NCBI RefSeq assembly: GCF_024713975.1 | Contig: NC_091093.1 | Location: 21,176,001-21,240,000 of the forward strand | Direction: 5' to 3' | Origin: Paralichthys olivaceus | Lineage: Eukaryota > Chordata > Actinopteri > Pleuronectiformes > Paralichthyidae | Length of the DNA: 64,000 bases | Part shown: positions 22,501 to 31,336 of the stretch, piece after piece | Numbering within the stretch: the first letter of the stretch is position 1 | How the letters are laid out: each line of letters opens with the position of its first letter | Notes under the pieces: generated by a model | What the model was told of the DNA's origin: nothing | Databases searched by the model: none | The model's input: only the letters and a program-made list of their open reading frames with translations | Program-made: the position numbers and the translations under genes

Positions 22501-25428
22501 ACTCTATAGGTTTATTTATTTTTTATTTTCAGTTTTTTAAATTTTATTTTTCAGTTTTTTAGTTTGTTCATTTCATTTGTCTTTGGTTTTCCCTGTTTAC
22601 CTGAAACCTAATGCAATGTTGTGCTTCCTTCTTGTCCAGGTCTCTCTTGATAAAGATCTTTTCACCTGGGTAATGAAGTGATAAATGCCTGTGAGGTGCA
22701 TTAATAGTTTAGCAACAGAGCTCAGATTAAGTGCTGATCTGTTCTCTGTGGTTTTAGAACAGACGTACTGAAGACCTGTAAAATGGCCTCAGATGATTTA
22801 GAAACATTGATAGAATTGTTTTCATTCCCCCCCTCATGTAAATGTTGCTTCCAAAGTGGCAAAGTCATTTCAATGCACAGTCTGAATTTGAGCTTTATAA
22901 AGACACTTAATTATTGTGCAAAGTCCTCATCTTGGAAGGCTCCTCACTAGTCATTGGATTAGAAGTGTATCATTGATACCGAACATGTCTGCCTCCAGCT
23001 GATTGCTGTTCATTGACATGATCATTATCCAATGTGGGATTAGCTTCAAATAAGAAAATATATATTAACATTAACGCGTGTCTGTCTTCTCTTTCAGAGC
23101 ATTAACTTCTGTCCAGGTCAAGACGTCCCAGACGTGACCACTCACGACCAGAGAGAGCACACACAGCAGCCAATCATTTTCCACCTGGGACGGGATCCTG
23201 GGGAAAAGTTCCCAATCAGGTGAATTTCCTGAAAACAGAAAGAGAAACTGAGGAGAACGAGCGAGGGAAGACAAACAGGAGCAAGAGAAGAGAAGTTAGA
23301 AAAGGAAGAGGCGAGTTGTGAGAATGGGAAGGTTGTTTGCCTGTTGGTAGCACAGATTGTGTATGAGATCAATGCTGATTCAGTGGCATGAAAAAGAGGG
23401 CGGCGCATTGATCCGCTCAGCCAGAGCTCGCCTGATTACACCCTTCTCTTTGTGATTGCAAACAGCTCCTTAAAGATTACTATCTGCCCCCCCCGAGCCT
23501 CTGGTGCACCACTACGGGTTATAATTGCAAGATAAATTGTTCATGTCTAAATTGAGAGCGAGTGCTGTTTAATGGAGTTTTGTGTGTCTGTGCCTCAGCT
23601 CGCGGGAGAGTTAAGAAGCTCAGAGCAGAAAGTGATGGTAGACGCTAAGGCTACATCCACACGACGATGCTTTTAGTTTGAAAACACATCAACTGTGCAA
23701 TGGATACACCTGGTGTCTGAAACTACTCTCCGGATTTTGAGAGCAGCTAAATGATGATTGGAATCGATGACGTAGACACTCACCACCGCTTGCTGATCTG
23801 TCAGGCTCCTATCACAGAAGAAAACAACCATCATCTGCCTCGGCTACCTGTGCAGAACGCAACGTGGATAATCTATTAAAAGCGTCACTGACACTGTCTG
23901 TGCTAACAGCTGCTATGTAATTAAATTCAGCATTTTACCAAATGCTTCCTGTCCGGTGTATTTTCAGGTGTTTTAGGACGGACCGTGGAAATTACGTTTT
24001 TAAATAAAAATCTACGTAGTCTAAATAAAGGTGCAAAGATAGATGACATCCCCTTTTACTCCACGCTGTCACTATAGAATATTTATTTGATCTTTAAAGA
24101 AAAATGACGCGAGCAGAGAGCATGACTAATACATTAAGATCATCTCAAAATGGCTTTGATGGGAGAATATTCCTTTTGACTCCCTGCTGCAGTAGAAGCT
24201 CCCGGACTGACCTTTCTCTTCTGCAGCTCTGCTTCTCCGGTTCTGCTCTGACCTCATCTCTTCTTCACCTCGCGCTCATACTGCTCCCGGTCGCGCTGTG
24301 AGATTGGATGATAAAACATTAATGTTGTTTTTCATTTGCCCACCTTTTAGCCTTGCTATTCACTTGGAAGAATAAAAAAAAAACAATCAATATGCAGCCA
24401 GGTGTAGTGCTGGATGTGCACACACACACACACACACACACATAGAGAGACATGCTCATTTTTGTGCCCTCCCACACTGAGGGGTCATTGAGTACTTCTA
24501 CAAGGTCACTCAGCTTCATGACCCCTCTTCACTGCTCACACGCCGTTCTTCTTCTATCCTCTCTAATCTTCACCATTCTCTCCAGACGTTTGTCTTACTT
24601 TTCCCCTTGTTACTTCTCCCTCCCCACTTACTGATATGCATCTCAGCTCACTCCTCACCGCTCAGCCTCTGTCCCTCTGCATCCACTGGGACCGTTCTAC
24701 TCCATCCTAGTTAAGCCTGTGTGTGTGTGTGTGTGTGTAGCGTACACATGTGTATGTGGGAGTTTTGTCCGTGTGCTCCTCGTTCCCCCAGCTGGACTGG
24801 CTGCCTGGCCATCATTAATCTCTGTCGACACCTAAAGAGCCACTTAAGATGATGTAGGGCCTGTCTGCACACATACCTTCACTACTGTCGCAGGCTGTGA
24901 TACAGCAAAGAGTGCGCACACACACAAATGTATATTGTAATTATGTAATCCAGGAGAGAACAATCATCCAGTCGTTTTTAGTTTCAGTTGTTTCTCTTTT
25001 CTATTTTAAACAAGGCCTCGACTCGCTGCCATTGTTTCAGACATATGAGGTTGGTACAGTTAGAAGCTGGTCAGGTCTGTGATGGTGGTCCATCTGTCCA
25101 TCCAGAGCCTTTTCGCTGCCCTCCACTTCGCCCCCTACCTCTGTGACCTCAGGCCTCGAGGTTAACACAACCTGCCCTTCTCAACACCTCAGCTCACATC
25201 CCCCCAGAGCCCCCCGATCAACCAGAGTGCAGTCTCAGCCGCAACACCACAGACAGCCCCCCCTGCACGGCCTGGTCTCATATGCTGCCTGCCACCGCGC
25301 TCTTGTGTCCCCAATCAATAGTCCTCACTGAAGTGCTCAATTTCCACCAGGGTGGAGAAGATGGTGGAGGGGAGGGGTAGGCAGGACAGATGTATTTGAT
25401 TGTCTCCTCAATTCCCCCACCTTCTGCC

Positions 25429-25466
<38 letters not shown>

Positions 25467-28400
25467 CCAGCAATAGTGTTATGAATCAGTAATCAGAGTG
25501 GTGACACACCTGAGCAATGCCCCCATCCCCCTTGGGTGCCATACATTATAAATCAAAAGACTCAATTTGCATACAGCCTGCTTATTATTCCAGATTTTGC
25601 CTCTACACCAGAAAGCTAAGGGTTATAATCATGATAATGAGGTGTGCTGACTGTGGGCTTTTCATTATTTGTTTGCAAAGGAGGCATAAACAAATGATAT
25701 TATTAGTTTTTTGATTTAGAGGTCTGCATTGTAAGATTTTCGGGCGCGCACAAAACAATAGGAAACTTTGTGTCTCGTGCGAGTTTTCTCATGCTTTGCT
25801 TGCAGACTCGAAAAATGTAATACTTACAGCGCTCTGATAAATCTCCCTTATATTTACTTCTATTAAGTTGCTTCATCACTTATCACCAAAATGAATCGCA
25901 GCAATCAGTAGCGGGCGCAGATATGAGGGGAATGAAATATCCCTCTCGCTGATCGAGATCGGGCGAAAGCAGAGTTTGAGATTTTAGATAGCCGAAGCAA
26001 TTTAATCTGGATGTCTACATTTGGAACTGTATGGAGCAATAATCTGCTTTTTTTCCAGTTTGGGTCACAACGCAAAGATAGTTGGCTTATGACGAATGTG
26101 GCAAACGCGAATAGAGGGACTAATTGCAGCCGGTTCAGTAGCAGTCGAGTAATTGCTGGGGGAAAGTAAAGACTGAGAGCATGGAGGAAAGGAGCAGGTG
26201 CCGGCTGATGGAGGAAGCCTTGCTGCCCTGTGGGAGATCTAAGAGGGGAGGGTAGGTGTGAGCTGGACAGAGCCTGGGGTTATTACTCTAATTGACACTT
26301 CACCTCACACACATGCACATGTTCCCCAGGGGCCAATCAGAGGGCCGGGCTTGCAGCGGAGGGAGGATGGAGGGCTGGCACAGGTGCTGCCGGCGAGTGT
26401 ATCGAGGGTGTAATTGCACTGCTGATATTTGTCTATCTGTGTGTCACGCCACCAGACTCCCACTCCCCCACCAACACACACGCACACACAGACGTGGACA
26501 CACAGCCCATTAACCCTACAGGTCCTATTGAGAGCAGCGTTCCTTTGAAAGCCTTCGGGGCCCCTGTGTTTTACACACTGAATATAATAATGCACAGAGG
26601 TGCTCGTGCTCACCGGTGTCCAACAGCAGTAATTGAGAGACAGGGGATGGGATAGAGGTTACATAGCTCACCCCCGCTGAGCGTGCCTTCCCAGAGGGCG
26701 CACGAGTGGACAGCCTGTTTTGTTTTTGTTGTTGAAAAGCTGCAGCATGTCCCCGCTATAATATAATGACCTGAACATTTAGTCTGTTGTATGGTTTTAT
26801 GACCGGACACATGTTCACACTGCATATCAACTTGGAGTGAAATGGCTTTTCATTTGTTACCAGACTCATCTACGTTAATTATTTAAGCCTAAGATTTAAA
26901 TTGTGATATATGCTGAACATTAGAATTAAAGGCATTAGTCAATTGATCAAGTGGTTGATTGTCAGAGAAATTAAAAAGATGATTATTTGAATCAATTTTC
27001 AAGCAGGAAGGCCACATGTCCACTTGCTTCTCAAATGTGAGAATTTGCTGATCTTCTTTGTCACATATGTAAAAATAAGAATCACTGGATTTTGGCAAAT
27101 CAGGACATCTGAAGATTATAATTATAAGTTTATTTATAGAGCACCTTTCAAACCAAAGTGATGAAAAGCTTTGCAAAAAAACTGATGATGCAGGTAATAA
27201 AATTCAAAACATAAAAGATATTATGAATAGTTACATTATAAATATGATAATAAAAGATGTCAACTTCTCTATTTTAAAAAAAATGGCAGTTATGTGATGA
27301 TCAAATGCTGAAGTGTTACTGACCATGTCTGTGACGTTTGCAGCATTTTGACTCAGGAGTACGAGGACGTGCTGAGAAGAATCTCTCCAGTTGTGGAGGA
27401 GCATAAGGACTCTCTGGTGCCCGGGATCCCTCAGCTCAACATGTGCGACCTCGCAGTGATGGTGAGATTTACTTGTACTTAAATAAATCAAGTTACTTTC
27501 ATGATTTCATAAATGTACAAACATAAAAGAATAATGGCAGGATGTTGTAAAAACAGGCTCCTGTTTCAGTAGCAGCTAAATCTGGTTTGTTTGAAACATG
27601 TAACTTAGAAAAATTGAAGGAGCCTATTGATAAAATCAGTAAGAGTTGCTATCGGTTTACATTGAGCTACATATCATCAATGTTCATGCTCCACTTCTAC
27701 AGTTTGAGCTTTTATTTTCACATTTGTTTATCACTATTGTATAATGTGAATCATATTTGATGGAGTCATTAATTAATTATCCTCCAATCAGAACATTTTC
27801 CTCTGGGTTATTTTAAGCAGCTGGATGTTACTGTGGCTTTGTCTCCTCAACGACACTGTGAAGGACTCGGCTCTGGATTTATTCGTGTCATAGCACTGCC
27901 CCCGAGTGGTGAACAAAATAAACCCACTTTTCTTTAGGGCTAGTGTGTTTGCCTGTGATCCTTCGTCATGTCCTGTGTCAAGATAAAGTTGATCCTCAGT
28001 CAAAATGTCCATTAACAATATAATCTGCTCATTCAGCAAAGAAAAGTTACATTTTTGCATCATTTGAGGGTCTGAAGTCCACAACTCTTCTTAATAATTG
28101 GGTGTTTTGAAAATAATAAGACTAAAGTTTATATTGGAAAACATTGTACAACGCAGTGTGAAGGTTAGTCTGTAATGGGGGGAACAAAGTAATTGTACAT
28201 GTTAATTTTTTGCTATTAAGACATATTTTCATCCAGTTTCCATGTGATGAACCTGAAATAAATGGCACGATAGGTCAGTATCAATAAAGTTGCACAGGAT
28301 TTTAAATTTCTGAGCCAGAAGTCTTGGAAATGAACCAGATGTAAAGGACACTGGGATAGAAACCAACTAAAAGCCTAAGAACTCAAAAATCTTGTGCTTG

Positions 28401-28579
28401 TCCTCCAAGCTGAATTATTAGTAAGACAAGTATAACATTTTTGATGAATTAATATTCTTATGTTTTATTGTGATGGCTGCTCTCTGTTGCAGAATTGGGC
28501 CCCCGCAGGCTGCGAGAAGTTAGGAAAGTGTCTCAAGGCGCCAAAGTCTGAGCCGTGGAAGTGCGACTGGCCACACTGA
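9776..28579 (+). CDS. galns: N-acetylgalactosamine-6-sulfatase, 14 exons, complete
   Basis: Exons: 9776-9883, 10038-10161, 10682-10756, 10887-10989, 11537-11680, 12399-12465, 13921-14048, 14154-14293, 14944-15047, 18188-18330, 18655-18757, 23098-23219, 27344-27461, 28493-28579. Phases match throughout and give 521 residues; human is 522. The enzyme removes 6-sulfate from N-acetylgalactosamine or galactose in chondroitin-6-sulfate and keratan sulfate inside lysosomes; human loss causes Morquio A disease. A hydrophobic signal peptide covers residues 1-21. Metal-binding DD is at 35-36. CSPSR at 75-79 is the sulfatase motif whose Cys is converted to formylglycine. SDNG is at 284-287. The NLT glycosylation sequon in ESNLTQIY is conserved. 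The C-terminal [14 protein letters not shown] matches the family. An in-frame ATG at 9659 would add 39 residues, but 9776 places the signal peptide at the N-terminus. The exon 7 donor (GTTTGT) is weak. Confidence 0.97.
9974..10029 (+). repeat. (TG)n microsatellite at galns exon 2 acceptor
   Basis: About 27 uninterrupted TG units occupy the end of the 154 bp intron 1. They stop about 8 bp before the acceptor AG at 10036-10037. The tract stands where the polypyrimidine tract normally is. Confidence 0.95.
12785..12797 (+). promoter_or_regulatory. CTCF-like motif CCACCAGATGGCG
   Basis: Fits the CCASYAGRKGGCR core. It lies in galns intron 6. Motif match only. Confidence 0.35.
14380..14790 (+). 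repeat. Degenerate internally repeated element in galns intron 8
   Basis: Blocks reading like ACAAATGTTCAGTTGGACTC, AAAGATGA, and CACAAATGTTGATTTAGACTC recur with a spacing of roughly 100-130 bp. GGTCAAAGGTCAAG and CTCACAAAACA follow. This wording is typical of a widespread teleost repeat with internal tandem copies. Boundaries are approximate and no coding capacity is seen. Confidence 0.6.
15048..18187 (+). other. galns intron 9 (3.1 kb), mostly unique sequence
   Basis: No additional exon fits the galns frame here. The intron contains GC-richer unique blocks near 15610-15830 and 17420-17640. Each carries the 13-mer GGCCTGATAGCGC, and the second contains the perfect palindrome GATAGCGCTATC at 17487-17498. 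Open frames in this stretch have no recognisable protein features. Confidence 0.6.
18478..18530 (+). mobile_element. Truncated end of a TIR (MITE-like) element
   Basis: Begins CTGTTTTCAGACATAAGC, matching the terminal sequence of the fuller copies at 44101-44526 and 50536-50874, and then fades after about 50 bp. Confidence 0.5.
18831..18889 (+). repeat. (TC)n microsatellite, galns intron 11
   Basis: A pure CT/TC run of about 55 bp ends in a short C run. Open frames encoding serine-leucine repeats across it are artefacts. Confidence 0.95.
19861..20105 (+). repeat. tRNA-derived SINE copy
   Basis: Contains GCTGTGGCTCATGAGATAGA, which resembles a tRNA A-box region, and GGTCAGCGGTTTAATCCC, a B-box-like region. 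TGCATGCTGAAG, a GTGTGAATG-rich middle and the 3' end AACACTTTGAGGGGCCTA follow. Same family as 8456-8671. Confidence 0.85.
22305..22505 (-). mobile_element. Non-autonomous transposon fragment (CCTCCGCCAAGG family)
   Basis: Starts with GTGCATACCTCCGCCAAGG and continues with GAAAACAAGAGAAGAACTC and CTTGCTCCACCCCTCCAC, ending near ATCCTGCTAACAACCACTC. The same family is seen at 33441-34019, 42936-43130, 50903-50942 and 52966-53145. No protein is encoded. Confidence 0.65.
22600..23060 (+). promoter_or_regulatory. Candidate conserved non-coding element
   Basis: This is single-copy-looking sequence with no repeat wording. It is dense in TAAT, ATTA, GATTA, GATAA-like and CATTTCAAT-like words and lies just upstream of galns exon 12. 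The call is pattern recognition only and needs cross-species alignment. Confidence 0.3.
23220..27343 (+). other. galns intron 12 (4.1 kb)
   Basis: No exon fits. The intron includes CA/TG microsatellites near 24418-24442, 24718-24740 and 25433-25465. Candidate non-coding elements lie at about 23400-23580 and 25480-26200. A retroelement-tail-like fragment at 27118-27220 contains TTTATTTATAGAGCACCTTTCA. Confidence 0.6.
25480..26200 (+). promoter_or_regulatory. Candidate conserved non-coding element cluster
   Basis: About 700 bp of repeat-free sequence. It is rich in homeodomain-like TAAT/ATTA words, a TTTGCAT octamer half, a TGTTTGC forkhead-like word, AACAATAG (SOX-like), and several CpG-containing words unusual for an intron. 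No open reading frame of interest. The enhancer role is inference. Confidence 0.35.
27896..27909 (-). promoter_or_regulatory. CTCF-like motif, minus strand
   Basis: The minus strand reads CCACTCGGGGGCAG, one base off the core consensus. It lies in galns intron 13 near the block junction. Confidence 0.35.
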
Positions 28580-28960
28580 GAACAAAACTGCGGAGCCAGA
28601 CATAAGGAAAAGGAAGCAAAACCTAAAATGTGCCTTTCTGAAAAAAACACACTATTTAACAGGAAATTGTTTTTAAATGTTTTTTTGTGCCGAAATGGTT
28701 CAGGGACAATGTTGAGTAGAACCAAGAGACTCATCTTGGCGTAACAACATTCATTTACAGTAAATAACTTTTACTGCTGTGATTTAAAAGATCCAACGAG
28801 TGAACTGAGTAAATGGATCACGACTCATTTCAGAGATGTGGATTTATTTTGACCATGCCTCAAGTCATAAAAAATACCATGTGGGATTCATGGATTGTTT
28901 CTATTATAGGTTTTTTTTTTGGAATAAAATATGTTTTTATTCACTCGTATCATACATTTA
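28580..28960 (+). other. galns 3' UTR with poly(A) signal
   Basis: Non-coding sequence after the TGA reaches AATAAA at 28923-28928, just after a T run. Confidence 0.7.
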
Positions 28961-29366
28961 TTGTGGGCTGATGTAAAAATGAAATATGTGTTGTATTCAG
29001 TGTGTTCATATATTATGCTTTATGTCCAAAAACACAAAAAATTATTAAAACATTTACTGTGGCTCTACTCATGGATTACAAAAGCCTGACAAGTGAGTTA
29101 ACAGTAAAACATCTAATGATTGTTGTCCAACATTTAGTGAATATGATATAAATGAAATCCTCTGTATCTTATCATGTGAAAATCAGCACACATTTATTTA
29201 CATAGTCGACTGTTGTGCAGCAGGAGCTGGTGTAAAACATTATTTTCACCAACAGTCATTTCGTTCACAGCTCAAAGGAAATGACTTGTTTCAGGAAATT
29301 GAGCAAGTCGTCGTTTGCAAATGAAATTGCATCATCACGTCAGCAGATCACAGTACGGTCACAGTC

Positions 29367-30653
29367 ATGGACGTTGACGCGGCCTTTCTCAAATCCAGGA
29401 GGGGAATCCTGAAAGCAGCAGAGATGGTGAGACACTCTTCATCGTCATCATTATCATCATCATCATTCTGACTTTGAAACAGCTGAAATGTAGTGACAAC
29501 GTCCTGAACACATTAGAAAGCTGGAACAGACAAAGTGCATGAGGCAATAACTACCAGGAGTCACACGTTTGCTGTGTAATTCAGTTATTAACAATGTTGC
29601 TAGAACTAGTTTGTTGTGAATCACATTAGAGTTGTGAGAGCATTTTCAAGGCTAAAGCAGAAACAGGATCACTTGCTAGTTGATGAGGAAACTGAAATGT
29701 AACAGGTAGACGTTTGGGCAGTTCCTCTTTCTCTGCAAAAACGGCAACATGTTGAGGACGGACAGAAAAACATCTTGTGAATCTCAAGTCAGGACTTTAC
29801 AGCTTAGTAACTATTATAATTTGTATCTTCTATCATTGAACTAATCTGTTGTGTGTCTCTTGTTCTGTTGTAGGGGACTCTGCTTGCAGCTTTTGTGTGT
29901 TTCACTGTCGCATCCAGACCAAAGTACATCACAGCCACAGTGCTGGAGTTTCTAATCACTTCCCTGCTGCTGTCGTTGTACCTGTTCAAACTCAACAAGA
30001 GGCTGACCTTCTTCTTCTGGCCTTTAGTTGTGAGTTCTGTTCTGTGGCACACTATTGGTGTAAAAAAGTATTCATGGTCCTTTAGAGAGGAGAATAAGCT
30101 GCTCTACATGTTGCATTGTCCTAACTTTTTCTCTTATTTCTTTTCAGGACTTTTGCAATTCAGTCTTTGCAGTCATCTACTTTGTTGTCTTGAGCGTGTT
30201 GGCTTTGATCACACACACCGTCACAGGCACACTGGTTGGAGGGGTGAGATTTACTTTATTTAACATTTGTTTAATCTATAATCCCATTCTTGGTTGTTTA
30301 ATTCATGCAGATTTCAGTTTTATACAAAGGTAACTGGACTTGCTTGAGTTTGTACACTACTTCAGGAGGAAACCATGACCTGCATGACTAAGAATCTTCA
30401 CAAACATACAAAGATTTATTTCTAACTTAAAGTTGCGTCTCCACAATGTGAGAGATAAATGTGCACTAACTCCAGATGTGTTGTATTGTAATGGAACGTG
30501 GGACAATCCATGCACTTTTTAAAATCTTCTCTCTGTTTGCAGTTATTCGCTCTCATGTCAGCTGCTCTGCTCGGTGCCGACGGTTACATTCTCTTCAGCA
30601 ACATCACATTCAACAAGCCAAGAGGTCAAACCCAGAGTCCAAACAATGAATGA
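29367..30653 (+). CDS. cklf: Chemokine-like factor / CMTM-family MARVEL protein, 4 exons
   Basis: Exons are 29367-29426, 29874-30029, 30148-30243 and 30543-30653, giving 140 residues. All but the terminal junctions are phase 0, the same layout as cmtm3 and cmtm4. The protein is nearly all membrane, with four hydrophobic helices forming a MARVEL domain. FKLNKRLTFFFWPLVDFCNS, VLSVLALI, GTLVGGLFALM and ADGYILFSNITFNKP parallel human CKLF and CMTM1/2, whose genes lie beside CMTM3 in mammals. Family members are implicated in membrane traffic and receptor surface levels; mammalian CKLF has reported chemotactic activity. Whether this is the strict ortholog of CKLF or of CMTM1/CMTM2 cannot be settled by eye. 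It ends about 0.7 kb before cmtm3 on the same strand. Confidence 0.8.
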
Positions 30654-30960
30654 GATCACATCAAATCAATACAGAAGATACTTTATCAGTGAATTAAATT
30701 TATAAAACATGTAACACCAACACCCACTGCTACTTAGTTGTGAAAATGTGTGTTGAATGTACTGTGATGCTGTTCTGCAGGCTCCAATCATACGTTTTAA
30801 AGGTTTACTTACTGTAGTTTGCAGCATATTTAAGATTCTTGCAACAATCATTAAGTGATTTTACATATTAAACAAACATAAAGCTGTGACTAACTTCAGC
30901 CATATTTTGCAGATGCTTTTAATTGACGCAAATAAACCACAAATGTTTAAAACATGAATT
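30654..30960 (+). other. cklf-like 3' UTR
   Basis: AT-rich non-coding sequence with AATAAA at 30931-30936. Sequence of promoter type begins soon after. Confidence 0.55.
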
Positions 30961-30999
30961 CCCTTTTTTCGTGTGACATCATTGAGTGATCGTGTGTAT

Positions 31000-31178
31000 G
31001 TGCGCGTGCGTGCGTGCTAGCGTGTGTGTGTGTGTGCGCGCGCGTGTGTGTGTATCTCATTCCACATCTGGAGAAAGCAGATGTTGCACTTTTTGGGAGC
31101 TCGCTTCCGCGCTGTCATTGTTTCCGTTTCCACCCCGAGCTGCCTCCACGCAGCCTCTCTCTCTGTCTCCCCCACCCT

Positions 31179-31224
<46 letters not shown>

Positions 31225-31336
31225 CCTCTCTCTCTTTCTTCTCCTCCTCCTCCTACAGTTCTTACATTGAACCCGTTACATACGCGCAGTTTGTGGAGCC
31301 TGAACTTTGAGGAGAGTTGTATCGCTTTGGAGAACA
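31000..31336 (+). promoter_or_regulatory. cmtm3 promoter and 5' UTR with long CT tract
   Basis: GT/GC-rich alternating DNA (about 31000-31052) is followed by CpG-containing sequence. A pyrimidine tract of about 110 bp follows (31147-31258), including (CT)n at about 31180-31219 and ending TCCTCCTCCTACAG. The ATG at 31337 follows within 80 bp. No TATA box is seen. CT/GA tracts of this sort are common core-promoter-proximal elements in vertebrates. Confidence 0.6.

Larger units (their letters stand above)
18758..23097 (+). other. galns intron 11 (4.3 kb)
   Basis: Contains the TC microsatellite, a GA run near 19498-19525, a SINE at 19861-20105 and a transposon end at about 22305-22505. A unique stretch at about 22600-23060 just upstream of exon 12 looks like a conserved non-coding element. 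No coding exon is visible. Confidence 0.6.
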
